A stretch of DNA of 64,000 bases from JAKLIN01 sp964544395 (GCA_964544395.1 CAZJAO010000002.1:19950-83949), one strand, 5' to 3'. Counted from the stretch's first letter, positions 26,950 to 34,998 are shown. The notes: generated from the letters alone by a model not told the origin. A program made the numbers and translations.

Positions 26950-27447
26950 TTATATGAACCTCGTTTGATACTTCTCTTCCATGTATTTAATTATTTCTTC
27001 CTTGCTGATTCTTTGTTTTTTAGGGAGACTCTTATTTCTAATTCTTCTGAGCTGGATTCTTTTTCCCGCTCTTGCGAATGTGAGTGTGACATCAAATCCG
27101 GTAATTCCCAATTCTCTTTGATATTCAAGTCCTGGAACTTCAATGTATTCTTTGATTCCAAAGGAGAAGGTATTCTCGCTGATTTGTTTTTTTCTTATTT
27201 TATTATCAATCGCTACTAGGACTCTTCTTAACAATGCGTCAAAATCTCTTCTGATTGTTATGACTGAACCAACATTTAAGTTTGGTCTAACATTCAAGGT
27301 TGGAATTCTTTTTCTTGTTTTCATTTTTGCGGCTTTTCTTCCTGTAAGCAATTCAATCAGTTTTGTGTTCTTCTCTAACTTGTCTTCAGTTCCACCTACA
27401 CTGATTACGACCTTCTCAATTTTTATTTCACGCATATTTTGACTCAT
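26950..27447 (-). CDS. rpl5: ribosomal protein uL5
   Basis: A 165-residue large-subunit protein contacting 5S rRNA and P-site tRNA. MREIKIEKVVISVGGTEDKLEK at the start is the archaeal form; further segments are RKRIPTLNVRPNLNVG (about 42-57) and FSFGIKEYIEVPGLEYQRE (about 93-111). Coupled to eS4 by a 4-base overlap. Confidence 0.95.
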   Translation of the reverse strand: MSQNMREIKIEKVVISVGGTEDKLEKNTKLIELLTGRKAAKMKTRKRIPTLNVRPNLNVGSVITIRRDFDALLRRVLVAIDNKIRKKQISENTFSFGIKEYIEVPGLEYQRELGITGFDVTLTFARAGKRIQLRRIRNKSLPKKQRISKEEIIKYMEEKYQTRFI

Positions 27448-28109
27448 TCTAGCACCATAATTTGTTTAATTAAAATATTAATCATTTCGCCATTGCTTTC
27501 CAATTTTGCCATGCTCTTCTCTTCATCAATTTCTTTTATAACTCCTTCTTCTCCAGCGTGCTTTCCCGCGAAAACAATCGCTTTTGCATCTTTCTTCATT
27601 GGAACACATTTTTCTATTTTCTTGCTTTTCAAGTTAACAAGAACAGAATCATTTGTTTTGCATTTTAAATCTGAAATAAAATTTCTTCCATCGCTGAGAT
27701 TAATCTGCGTTTTCTTTCCTTTCAATGTAGTTTTGTTGATAACTTTGGCAGTCTTGTGTTCTGATTCTTGTTTATTAATTTCTTTCAATTCGAATTTCTT
27801 GTTCATTCCCATTAATACCCTGTAATTTTTTTCGGACAAGTTGCTTCCTTCAGGAGGAACAATTGTTATAACGTCTAATAGAACTGCATTATCTCTGTCA
27901 TCAAAAACAGCCCTATGATTTAACAAGATTTGTCTTGAATTTAGCGCCTTCTTGACTTCTCTTCTGTCTTTGGCAAATTTAAGCATGTCTCTTATTGCAA
28001 TCAAAATTGGAACACCTTGGTCAATGCTATATTTAGGTCTGACTAAGTAAGTTGTTCCTTTTCTTTCAATAGGCCAGCTTTTTGGACTCTGTTGTCTTTT
28101 TAGGTGCAT
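27444..28109 (-). CDS. rps4e: ribosomal protein eS4
   Basis: A 221-residue, archaeal/eukaryote-specific small-subunit protein with S4-like and KOW-like parts. MHLKRQQSPKSWPIERKGT at the start, the S4-like segment KALNSRQILLNHR near residue 55, and FAGKHAGEEGVIKEI (KOW) near residue 178. One base after uL24 and overlapping uL5 by 4 bases. Confidence 0.95.
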   Translation of the reverse strand: MHLKRQQSPKSWPIERKGTTYLVRPKYSIDQGVPILIAIRDMLKFAKDRREVKKALNSRQILLNHRAVFDDRDNAVLLDVITIVPPEGSNLSEKNYRVLMGMNKKFELKEINKQESEHKTAKVINKTTLKGKKTQINLSDGRNFISDLKCKTNDSVLVNLKSKKIEKCVPMKKDAKAIVFAGKHAGEEGVIKEIDEEKSMAKLESNGEMINILIKQIMVLE

Positions 28110-28110
28110 T

Positions 28111-28548
28111 TTACTTTTTCTCCTTAGATTCTGTTTTTACTTGATTTGTTTTTGGAGGTGAGGAACCATCTGTATTGTTCTGCTTTTTAATTCTTCGTTT
28201 ATCTTCCATATTCAATTCCTGTATTTGTAAGTTTGAAGGTTCCATCTTGACATCAACTTTTGAGCCATCTTTCTTTTTTATTTGGATTCCATCAATTATG
28301 ATTTTTGAAGTCTTCAATAAGATTTTTGTAACTTTACCCTTCTTTCCTCTAAATTTTCCTCTCATTATCAGGACACTGTCGCCTTTTCTAAGAGTAATAT
28401 TTCTCATGTTATGCTTCTTTCTCAAGTCTTCTGAAAGATTTGCGCTTACAAGTTTGTTCTTTATGTGAAGAGGAGCTTTAGCTACATACTTCCTCTGCTT
28501 TCGAGGTTGCGAGCTCGCTTTCCAACTTTTCTTAAATTTTATTTTCAT
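28111..28548 (-). CDS. rpl24: ribosomal protein uL24
   Basis: About 145 residues. KSWKASSQPRKQRKY near the start and the KOW motif VLIMRGKFRGKKGKVTKI (about 58-75) identify the archaeal uL24. A Lys/Ser/Asn-rich tail of about 30 residues follows RRIKKQNN. Start choice: the ATG at 28548 lies one base after the uL14 stop. An upstream in-frame ATG at 28569 would run into uL14 and is rejected. Confidence 0.94.
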   Translation of the reverse strand: MKIKFKKSWKASSQPRKQRKYVAKAPLHIKNKLVSANLSEDLRKKHNMRNITLRKGDSVLIMRGKFRGKKGKVTKILLKTSKIIIDGIQIKKKDGSKVDVKMEPSNLQIQELNMEDKRRIKKQNNTDGSSPPKTNQVKTESKEKK

Positions 28549-28549
28549 T

Positions 28550-28951
28550 TTAATATACCGTTGACGCAATTTTAGCTACCTGTGGCCATCTTTCCATGAT
28601 TTCTCTTGCAACAGGCCCCTTGATTTGCGTTCCTTTAGGATTTCCTTTTTCATCTTTCAAGAGTGCGACTGCATTGTCTTCAAATGCGATTCTCTCCCCA
28701 TTGAATCTTCTGTACGATTTCTTTTGTCTTATGACTATTGCATCAAATACTTTTCCTCTCATGTCTGGAAGGCCTTTTCTTACGCTAACTTTTACCCAGT
28801 CGCCGATTTTTGCAGCTGTCTGTCTTCCCTTTGAACCTTTCCATCTCTTGGCAGAAACAATTCTTACAATTCTTGCTCCGCTATTGTCTGCTGCAATTAC
28901 CATTGAACCTTGGTTCAGGCTTCTTGTTGCTCTCGCTCCTATTGCTTTCAT
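28550..28951 (-). CDS. rpl14: ribosomal protein uL14
   Basis: A 133-residue large-subunit protein at the subunit interface. GSMVIAADNSGARIVRIV (about 15-32) and RKGLPDMRGKVFDAIVIRQ (about 58-76) match uL14, as does the end GPVAREIMERWPQVAKIAS. Overlaps uS17 by 4 bases. Confidence 0.96.
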   Translation of the reverse strand: MKAIGARATRSLNQGSMVIAADNSGARIVRIVSAKRWKGSKGRQTAAKIGDWVKVSVRKGLPDMRGKVFDAIVIRQKKSYRRFNGERIAFEDNAVALLKDEKGNPKGTQIKGPVAREIMERWPQVAKIASTVY

Positions 28952-29307
28952 TGTTTTTGTTCTCCTAACATGATTTTATTTGTAACTACAAAATGTATAA
29001 TTTTACTTAAGGGTCTGCATTCTTCAATTCTTACAAAATCTCCTACGTTGACCTGTTTTTCAATACACAGAGGAAGTCTTGCATGAATCTTTGTCTTGAG
29101 TTTTGCATACCTCTCATATTTTCTTACGTAGATTGTTCTTTCAAATTCAATTGCAATTCTTTTATGCGACTTGCTAATCACGACACCATTGAACCCTCTT
29201 CCCCGGACGCTTAATTTTCCGTGGAATGGGCAATTGACATCATGACAGTCAGCTCCGACTATTTCGGGATATTTCATTTTCTTTGTTTCTTTCATTTTTG
29301 TTTCCAT
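28948..29307 (-). CDS. rps17: ribosomal protein uS17
   Basis: A 119-residue small-subunit protein in the archaeal/eukaryotic form, with the paired CHDVNCPFHGKLSVRG segment (about 21-36), VISKSHKRIAIEFERTIYVR and RLPLCIEKQVNVGDFVRIEE. The first about 11 residues (METKMKETKKM) may start later at Met11. The gene upstream is aIF1, 27 bases away; the RNase P protein gene often found between them in other archaea is absent. Confidence 0.94.
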   Translation of the reverse strand: METKMKETKKMKYPEIVGADCHDVNCPFHGKLSVRGRGFNGVVISKSHKRIAIEFERTIYVRKYERYAKLKTKIHARLPLCIEKQVNVGDFVRIEECRPLSKIIHFVVTNKIMLGEQKQ

Positions 29308-29334
29308 TTCGTTTTGTCGTCTGTTTTTGTTTGT

Positions 29335-29622
29335 TTACTCTATGTTAAAGCCCATCTTTTCAAGGATAGGTTTTATCCTTCGTAGGTGATCTCCCTGAAG
29401 CTCTACGGAATTCCCCTCGAAAGTTCCGCCGCAGGCAAGTTCGTTCTTCAGGTCTTTTGCAACCTTTCTGACGTCCACGCCTTTGTCGAAACCTGAGACA
29501 ATCGTAACGGTTTTTCCGTACTTCTTCTTGTCTAAGGTCACCCGTATCTTCTGACCGGCCTTAACAATCTGTTCACAAACGCATGCCTCTAAAGGCAATC
29601 CGCATTTTGGACATATATTCAT
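29335..29622 (-). CDS. sui1: translation initiation factor aIF1 (SUI1)
   Basis: A 95-residue start-codon selection factor. A short zinc ribbon CPKCGLPLEACVC (about 4-16) precedes the SUI1 fold: KKKYGKTVTIVSGFD (about 32-46), then NELACGGTFEGNSVELQG (about 60-77) and IKPILEKMGF at the end. The stretch is more GC-rich than its neighbours. It lies one base after uL29, an arrangement conserved in archaea. Confidence 0.94.
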   Translation of the reverse strand: MNICPKCGLPLEACVCEQIVKAGQKIRVTLDKKKYGKTVTIVSGFDKGVDVRKVAKDLKNELACGGTFEGNSVELQGDHLRRIKPILEKMGFNIE

Positions 29623-29623
29623 T

Positions 29624-29791
29624 TTATTTGTTGAGTGTGAGTATTTGGGCTATTGTTCTTTTAATGTTTTTTATTTTTGAACTTCCGCCCTTGGAAGCAT
29701 TAACTTTTGACTTTACCAATTCTAATTTTAATTCTTTGATTTTGTGTTCTCTTTCTTCAGCATTCATATTCTTGAATTCTTTTGATTTCAT
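29624..29791 (-). CDS. rpl29: ribosomal protein uL29
   Basis: A short gene of 55 codons reading MKSKEFKNMNAEEREHKI at its start, then LKLELVKSKVNASKGG and IKNIKRTIAQILTLNK. This is the two-helix hairpin of uL29, the size and end pattern expected for archaea. Its ATG overlaps the uS3 stop as ATGA, and its stop lies one base before the aIF1 start. It fits the conserved uL22-uS3-uL29-aIF1 order exactly. Confidence 0.93.
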   Translation of the reverse strand: MKSKEFKNMNAEEREHKIKELKLELVKSKVNASKGGSSKIKNIKRTIAQILTLNK

Positions 29792-30456
29792 TTTTTGCTG
29801 TGTTTCTTTGTTTTAATTGGTTCTTCTTTGAATTGAGCATTAGCCCTTAGCTTTTCAATTAATTCATCATTGACTATGATTTTATCATAAATTTTTGCAT
29901 CGGGAGCCATGATTCCAACCTTTACTCCAACTGTTCCCGGTCTTGTTTCTGCTCTTGATTGTGCTCTATCGACTACTTTTGCACTTTCTCCGGTTTTCTT
30001 CAAATAACCTTGAGCGAATCTCCATGACTTTGCTCTTGCGCCAGGAAGCTTTCCACTCAATCTGATTTCAGCACCGAGAGCCTTTGCCTCGATTATTTTT
30101 TGCAAAGTTCTGTATGCAATTACCTTGAATCTCAAAGGACCAAATCTTTCTAATCCTAATGCAATTTCATCAGCAGTTATTTGAGCATCAAATTCAGGAT
30201 GCCTGATTTCTTCTATTTCAAGATGAGGGTTTTCCAATTTGAATTTTGTTTTCAATATTCTTGTCAATTCATCAATTCTTTCTCCGCCTCTGCCGATAAC
30301 CAAACCGGTTTTATGTGTAGAGATAATTATCTTTTCTCCGACGGGGGTGTACTCTATTTGAACTCTGCTGACTTTTCCTCTACCAACTGAGCTCTTTACA
30401 AATTCCTTGATTGCAAATTCATCTTTCTTGAATTTTACTACGTTTTTTTCTTCCAT
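29788..30456 (-). CDS. rps3: ribosomal protein uS3
   Basis: A 222-residue small-subunit protein at the mRNA entry. The KH domain GLVIGRGGERIDELTRIL (about 51-68) is intact, followed by GPLRFKVIAYRTLQKII (about 105-121) and the uS3 C-domain KLPGARAKSWRFAQGYLKK. Adjacent to uL22 (1-base overlap) and overlapping uL29 by 4 bases. Confidence 0.95.
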   Translation of the reverse strand: MEEKNVVKFKKDEFAIKEFVKSSVGRGKVSRVQIEYTPVGEKIIISTHKTGLVIGRGGERIDELTRILKTKFKLENPHLEIEEIRHPEFDAQITADEIALGLERFGPLRFKVIAYRTLQKIIEAKALGAEIRLSGKLPGARAKSWRFAQGYLKKTGESAKVVDRAQSRAETRPGTVGVKVGIMAPDAKIYDKIIVNDELIEKLRANAQFKEEPIKTKKHSKK

Positions 30457-31055
30457 TATTTATTTTTCTCCTGTTTCTTTATTTTATTTTTGGCGACTAT
30501 TCTTATATGTGTCCTCTTTCTTCTGACTGCACCAAACTTTCCGAATGGTCTTTCTCCAAGATTTGCAACAGCTTCAACGATGATTGGTTCTTCAATTCCA
30601 TTCACGTTTGAATTTCCTTTCAAAGTTTTTAGCAATACGATGAAATGTTCAGCAGCATTTCTTGGATATCTTCCTGACATTATACCTTTTCCTTTTCTAT
30701 GAGGTATCTCTCCTTTCATTGGAACAACTTTCTTTTGTACAATGACTAATTCTAAATCGCTGATTGCATCTTCAATGCTTTTATTCTTGATGAACTTGCA
30801 AACATAAGAGCTTGTCTTTGTTGAAAGGTGAGCATTGAATGAGTTCACAACTGCTTCTTTCTTAGGCTTTCTTGTTTCTTTCTTAGCTTCTTTTGCAGTT
30901 TCAGGCTTAGCTTTCTCGAGTTTCTTTTCTATTTGTTCATCTATTTTCTCTTCTTTCTCTGCAATTTTTTCCGGGACTCCGCTCCTCTCTATATCTTCGA
31001 TTACCTGTTTCTTAGTTTCTTCTTTTTCTTCGTGTTTATGTTCGTGTTCTGCCAT
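30456..31055 (-). CDS. rpl22: ribosomal protein uL22 with long charged N-terminal extension
   Basis: A 199-residue protein. The uL22 core begins near residue 68 (NSFNAHLSTKTSSYVCKFIK) and includes KGKGIMSGRYPRNAAEHFI (about 123-141) and the exit-tunnel loop GKFGAVRRKRTHIRIV. Residues 1 to about 67 are His/Glu/Lys-rich (AEHEHKHEEKEETKKQ and following) and resemble no domain. Its start is one base after an unrecognised small gene, so the extension is part of the coupled reading unit. Confidence 0.93.
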   Translation of the reverse strand: MAEHEHKHEEKEETKKQVIEDIERSGVPEKIAEKEEKIDEQIEKKLEKAKPETAKEAKKETRKPKKEAVVNSFNAHLSTKTSSYVCKFIKNKSIEDAISDLELVIVQKKVVPMKGEIPHRKGKGIMSGRYPRNAAEHFIVLLKTLKGNSNVNGIEEPIIVEAVANLGERPFGKFGAVRRKRTHIRIVAKNKIKKQEKNK

Positions 31056-31056
31056 G

Positions 31057-31404
31057 TTATATTCCGGCCTCCATTAATGCAGTATTAAAAAAATAATAGT
31101 TTTGCTCTGATGGCCAATAAGATTTATCTAAAATTTTCTTTCTAATTCTTATATTTCCATCTTCAATTGAAATATCACTCGCATTATTTGCTCTGTTGAC
31201 TGCCAAATGTCGAATAGATTTCCTTCCATCTTTTAAATCAACATCTCTGACTGCAAAATCGTAAAAAGATCCAATTGACCCGCAATAAAATGCTTTTAAT
31301 TGTTCGCCGTTACATTCTATCTGAACAACATCTCCCCGTAAAAGCAAGGCTAAATCCTCTAACGTTTCTAACTTCTGTATCTTTGGTTGTGTTATTGTTG
31401 TCAT
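31057..31404 (-). CDS. unrecognised 115-residue protein embedded between uS19 and uL22
   Basis: Not recognised. The protein is mixed alpha/beta, soluble, without signal peptide or membrane segment. Features: a Leu-rich helix LETLEDLALLLRGDVVQIE (about 12-30), several beta-like stretches, Arg/Lys pairs and a Tyr/Phe-rich end YWPSEQNYYFF. The gene lies 2 bases after uS19 and 1 base before uL22, so it must be co-translated with ribosomal proteins. Base composition and codon use look like its neighbours. A lineage-specific ribosomal or assembly protein is the simplest reading, but this is inference. Confidence 0.8.
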   Translation of the reverse strand: MTTITQPKIQKLETLEDLALLLRGDVVQIECNGEQLKAFYCGSIGSFYDFAVRDVDLKDGRKSIRHLAVNRANNASDISIEDGNIRIRKKILDKSYWPSEQNYYFFNTALMEAGI

Positions 31405-31406
31405 TT

Positions 31407-31826
31407 TTATTTCTTGGATTTTGATTTACTTCCTTTAGTTGCTCCAACACCTGCACTTCCGTGCTTGACCTTTGTTCTTGTCAATGCAAATTCTCCAAGT
31501 CTGTGTCCGAGCATGTTTCCTGTTATTTCAATCGGCTCAAAGACTTTTCCAGTGTGAATGCTAATTCTCATGCCAACCATTTTTGGGACAATTACTAAAT
31601 CTCTGCTATGAGTCTTGACCTGCTTGTTCTTTGAAATTTTCTTTTGCGATCTTGCAATGAACTTTTCTATTTCATTGAACTGTCTTAATGCTGCTCGTCT
31701 CTGTCTTGATTTGAGATATTGGGCAAATTCTCTGACTTCTAATGCTTTCAATTCATCGAGGCTCTTGCCTCTAAACATGAATTCTTTTTTCTTTACTTCA
31801 ATTATATTCGTTTCTTCTTTTGCCAT
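31407..31826 (-). CDS. rps19: ribosomal protein uS19
   Basis: A 139-residue small-subunit head protein. Archaeal form: FMFRGKSLDELKALEVREFA (about 17-36), then SRDLVIVPKMVGMRISIHTG (about 75-94), the tRNA-contact region, and LGHRLGEFALTRTKVKHG before a Lys/Ser tail. Two bases after uL2. Confidence 0.95.
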   Translation of the reverse strand: MAKEETNIIEVKKKEFMFRGKSLDELKALEVREFAQYLKSRQRRAALRQFNEIEKFIARSQKKISKNKQVKTHSRDLVIVPKMVGMRISIHTGKVFEPIEITGNMLGHRLGEFALTRTKVKHGSAGVGATKGSKSKSKK

Positions 31827-31828
31827 GG

Positions 31829-32533
31829 TTATTTCTTCCTACCTGTTCTCTTAGGTCTCAAATGTCCAACTCTTCTTCCAGGAGGAGCATTTCTCTTTGC
31901 AATCTTGCTCTTTGGATTCTTTCCTCTACCTGAACCGAAGTAGTGGTCTATTGCGTTGACTTTGATAGCAGATGTTCTCGGCCATATTCTTCCGCCTTTT
32001 GACTTCTTAATAAAATGTTGTTTTCCTGCTTTAATAATCGGCTTGTCTAGTCTTCCTGCGCCTGCAATTATTCCTAATACTGCCCTGCAGTTGGGATCAA
32101 ATTGTCTTTCTTTCTTGGAAGGCATTAATACAAATATTTTCTCTCCAATAATCCTGCTGACTGTTCCATAATTTCCTGCAGTCTTGATAAATATTCCACC
32201 ATCTCCAGGACGAGCCTCAACACAGTACAACTGTGTTTTGACCGGAAGGTCTTTCATTCTTAGAATATCTCCGGGTTTGTTATTTTCCGTTTTACCAAAA
32301 TGAATTGTCTGACCTTCAATCATCCCTTTGAATGCAGGCATAAAGAAAATTCCTTTGTCATATTTTATCTTTGCTAAAGGAGCAGAATGTCCAAGAGAAT
32401 TAAGCAATTTTAAGACAACACCATCACCATCAATCTGATTTGGATATTGGATTTTATATTTGAATGATTGTCTTTTAACTCTATATGAAAGACTTCCATG
32501 TCCTCGTGCCTGTGAAATAATTCTTTTACCCAT
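31829..32533 (-). CDS. rpl2: ribosomal protein uL2
   Basis: A 234-residue protein near the peptidyl transferase centre. GKRIISQARGHGSLSYRVK at the start, GDGVVLKLLNSLGHSAPLA (about 37-55), and the RNA-binding C-terminus AIDHYFGSGRGKNPKS plus RNAPPGRRVGHLRPKRTG. The functional His of the family is within the VNAIDHYFG segment. Adjacent to uL23. Confidence 0.96.
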   Translation of the reverse strand: MGKRIISQARGHGSLSYRVKRQSFKYKIQYPNQIDGDGVVLKLLNSLGHSAPLAKIKYDKGIFFMPAFKGMIEGQTIHFGKTENNKPGDILRMKDLPVKTQLYCVEARPGDGGIFIKTAGNYGTVSRIIGEKIFVLMPSKKERQFDPNCRAVLGIIAGAGRLDKPIIKAGKQHFIKKSKGGRIWPRTSAIKVNAIDHYFGSGRGKNPKSKIAKRNAPPGRRVGHLRPKRTGRKK

Positions 32534-32808
32534 TAGATCAACCCTAGCTTCGTCGCAATGTCAATTGCAGGATGCTTTGAATTTAATTTCACATAAGCGT
32601 ATTTATTGCTGCTTCTAATCATAACTCTAATTTTTTCAACTTTAACATCAAACAAACTTTCAACTTCTTTCTTGATTTGTTCTTTTGTCGCGCCAATTCC
32701 CATTTTGAAAGTTAAAACATTCTGTGCTTCAATCATCATAACAGCTTTCTCAGTAACCAAAGGTTTCATTTGCAATATATCCATTTTGTTTTCAGTTTTA
32801 TTTTTCAT
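32533..32808 (-). CDS. rpl23: ribosomal protein uL23
   Basis: A 91-residue exit-tunnel protein: QMKPLVTEKAVMMIEAQNVL (about 13-32), LTFKMGIGATKEQIKKEVESLF and a C-terminal NKYAYVKLNSKHPAIDIATKLG region. A small hairpin lies just upstream (32813-32828). Met9 and Met14 are possible later starts; family alignment would favour Met9 or Met14, though the first is kept. Confidence 0.94.
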   Translation of the reverse strand: MKNKTENKMDILQMKPLVTEKAVMMIEAQNVLTFKMGIGATKEQIKKEVESLFDVKVEKIRVMIRSSNKYAYVKLNSKHPAIDIATKLGLI

Positions 32809-32812
32809 TATG

Positions 32813-32828
32813 CAAAACTCCAGTTTTG
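32813..32828 (-). other. small inverted repeat in the uL4-uL23 gap
   Basis: CAAAAC-TCCA-GTTTTG (6-bp stem, 4-base loop) four bases before the uL23 ATG, in the only gap above 40 bases inside the S10 part of the operon. It could mask the uL23 start in the mRNA or be chance. No T-run follows, so it is not terminator-like. Confidence 0.3.
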
Positions 32829-32851
32829 TATTTGTGTCGAACTTTGTTCAA

Positions 32852-33649
32852 TCATTTGATTCTCACTTCAAGATCTTTAATTGCTTTTTCAGTATACAAT
32901 GTTAATCTGCCCAATCCGCCATTTGCCAAATCTGCAAGGTCGACGCTGTTAGCCTTTCTTATATCAAAACCGTTCATCTCTAATTTCTCTTCATTGCCGA
33001 TTACGATAAGTAATCCTGCGCTTTTCTTGTATTTTCTTCCTCTTGCTTTTCCTTTTCCGCTTCTTACACTTCTTTTCTGCAAGCCGACTTCGAAAAGTTG
33101 CTTTCCAAGTATTTTTTTAAGGCTCGAAATTAATTCTTTTGTTTTGCCGAATTTCAAATCAGAAACTATCAAAGGCAACTGATGCTCAATTTTTTCTTCG
33201 CGGAGTGTGCTGTATTTCTTTTTCAATTCTTCAACACTTGCAGTTGAACTTAATGCAGACAGTAATGCAATCTTCATTTCTTTTTTGTTTATCTTTGGAA
33301 GCTCCATCATTGACAAAATATGCGGAGGATGCGCTCTCATTCCGCCTCTTGTTCCTGAAACTTCTGCTCCTACCCAATTGAATTGCGTTCCTCTTCTAGA
33401 CATGATTTTTCTTGGAATTCTGGAACCACCTCTTCCATAACCGCTTCTCCATACATGTCTTCTATGATTAACTTTTCCTCTTGCTGCATGCTGCTTTCCA
33501 GCGACGGGTGAAGGTGAATACGGCTGCTTTTTCTTTTTAGCTTCAAGTATCTTGGCAACAAGGTCTTCTCTTATTCTTGCAGAGAAGAAACTAGGCAAGT
33601 CAATTTCTTTTATGCTTTTTCCCTGATTATCTAATAAATGTGTTTTCAT
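32852..33649 (-). CDS. rpl4: ribosomal protein uL4
   Basis: A 265-residue exit-tunnel protein in the archaeal/eukaryotic form: SFFSARIREDLVAKILEAKK (about 21-40), the tunnel loop WRSGYGRGGSRIPRK (about 67-81), GGMRAHPP, and the C-terminal SGKGKARGRKYKKSAGLLIV. Its start overlaps the end of an unrecognised small gene by 4 bases. Confidence 0.95.
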   Translation of the reverse strand: MKTHLLDNQGKSIKEIDLPSFFSARIREDLVAKILEAKKKKQPYSPSPVAGKQHAARGKVNHRRHVWRSGYGRGGSRIPRKIMSRRGTQFNWVGAEVSGTRGGMRAHPPHILSMMELPKINKKEMKIALLSALSSTASVEELKKKYSTLREEKIEHQLPLIVSDLKFGKTKELISSLKKILGKQLFEVGLQKRSVRSGKGKARGRKYKKSAGLLIVIGNEEKLEMNGFDIRKANSVDLADLANGGLGRLTLYTEKAIKDLEVRIK

Positions 33650-33951
33650 TGTGTGTAATATCTCCTTTTAACTCTTTCTTTAAGAATATCTGCTGCAACA
33701 CTCTCAACGGTATGAACCCTGAATAGTTTCATAATGCCCTCAAAAGTATTAATATGGATTCCTGAACCTGCTTTTTTTTGTCTCTCATACTTATTATTGT
33801 ATGTATTAGTAAATAGTAGCTCATCTAATTCATCACTATTCATTGCATCATCATCTGTTTTTGAAGAAGCCATTTTTACATATGCTTTTCTATCTATTAC
33901 ATAAACTCCTTGCCTGTTCAACATCATTGGTATAGTGTCTAAATTTTTCAT
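33646..33951 (-). CDS. unrecognised 101-residue protein embedded between uL3 and uL4
   Basis: Not recognised. Soluble, with an acidic middle (KTDDDAMNSDELDELLF, about 31-47) and a basic, helical end (IMKLFRVHTVESVAADILKE, then RVKRRYYTQ). No zinc pattern or membrane segment. It overlaps uL3 upstream and uL4 downstream by 4 bases each (ATGA), which argues for a real, translated gene under the ribosomal operon's control. Other archaea have uL3 followed directly by uL4. Function unknown. Confidence 0.8.
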   Translation of the reverse strand: MKNLDTIPMMLNRQGVYVIDRKAYVKMASSKTDDDAMNSDELDELLFTNTYNNKYERQKKAGSGIHINTFEGIMKLFRVHTVESVAADILKERVKRRYYTQ

Positions 33952-34898
33952 CTTAACTCCAAAAGCTGGAAATCTTTCTTAGCCTGTTTTTTAGTTTCTC
34001 TGAAAGAAGGAGTAATTAATAGCTGTCTTTTTGCTGGTCCTGAAACAGAACCTCTTACAAGAATGTAATCTGTTTTCACGTCGCCGAAATTCTTGATGTT
34101 CTTGAAAACCGTTTTTTCTGAATTTCCCAAATCAACTATCTTATTGTTATAAACAACTCTTGTGAACATTCCAAGCTGTCCTGCCATTGGTGCTCTGAAA
34201 GTAACTCTTGCTGGATGCCATGGGCCTAAACTTCCTGGTCTTCTTTGTCCCTTTTCTGATTTGTGTGATTTTAATGTAATTCCAAATCTCTTAACAGGTC
34301 CCTGCAATCCTTTTCCTTTTGTCAATCCTCTTAAATCAATTAATTTTCCTCTCTCGAAAATATCAAGAGCAGAAATTTCTTTGTGAAGATTTGCTTTGAT
34401 GAAATTAATCTTGTCTTCAAGACTTCCAACCAGACTAACTTCACTCAAATCAGGCGTTTTTTTGATTCCTGTAGTTTTAACAACAGAGAAGATGATAACT
34501 CTGACATCATCATATTCATTGGCATGCTCAAGATGTTCATGATTAGTTTCTTTTTTAGGAAGCTTTACTACTTTCTTTAATTCTTTGTCAAGATTCTTTG
34601 CAAGAACTTCTTTAGCAACAATTCCGTTTTTGTAGAATCTTACTGAGAAAATCTTATTTTTTGGGCATTCAAGGATTGTTAAAGGAACAATTATTTTCTT
34701 TCCTTTAGTCATAGAATCAGGAGTATTATCAAGAACGAATCCAGAAATCATTCCTGCCTTGTAGCATATAAATCCTCTAAGTCCTTTCGTAGAATCTTTT
34801 TTTATTGTGCTCCAGTTAACACTAGGTAAGAATTTATTGGCTCGCTTTCTGGGCCAAAATTGCAAACTTCCGCTTCTTGGTTTTCTTGCTGTAGGCAT
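33948..34898 (-). CDS. rpl3: ribosomal protein uL3
   Basis: A 316-residue early-assembly protein and first gene of the operon. RKPRSGSLQFWPRKRANKFL (about 5-24) is the archaeal N-terminus; GLTKGKGLQGPVKRFGI (about 195-211) and RRPGSLGPWHPARVTFRAP (about 221-239) include the tip near the peptidyl transferase centre. A TATA element about 68 bases upstream gives a short leader. Confidence 0.96.
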   Translation of the reverse strand: MPTARKPRSGSLQFWPRKRANKFLPSVNWSTIKKDSTKGLRGFICYKAGMISGFVLDNTPDSMTKGKKIIVPLTILECPKNKIFSVRFYKNGIVAKEVLAKNLDKELKKVVKLPKKETNHEHLEHANEYDDVRVIIFSVVKTTGIKKTPDLSEVSLVGSLEDKINFIKANLHKEISALDIFERGKLIDLRGLTKGKGLQGPVKRFGITLKSHKSEKGQRRPGSLGPWHPARVTFRAPMAGQLGMFTRVVYNNKIVDLGNSEKTVFKNIKNFGDVKTDYILVRGSVSGPAKRQLLITPSFRETKKQAKKDFQLLELR

Positions 34899-34962
34899 TT
34901 CTCATTATTGTAGCGAAGAACATTTTACTTTACCCTGGAATATATTCTTAGAGAAAAATTGA

Positions 34963-34970
34963 TTTATAAA
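34963..34970 (-). promoter_or_regulatory. TATA element of the S10/spc ribosomal operon
   Basis: TTTATAAA, the best archaeal TATA box in the 100-base gap before uL3. Transcription would start near 34940 and leave a leader of roughly 40 bases before the ATG at 34898. All genes down to secY, and possibly further, are spaced so tightly that this may be the main promoter of the 12-kb unit. Confidence 0.55.
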
Positions 34971-34998
34971 TTGTTCGGTGAAGGAGGAAGAGATTCAA

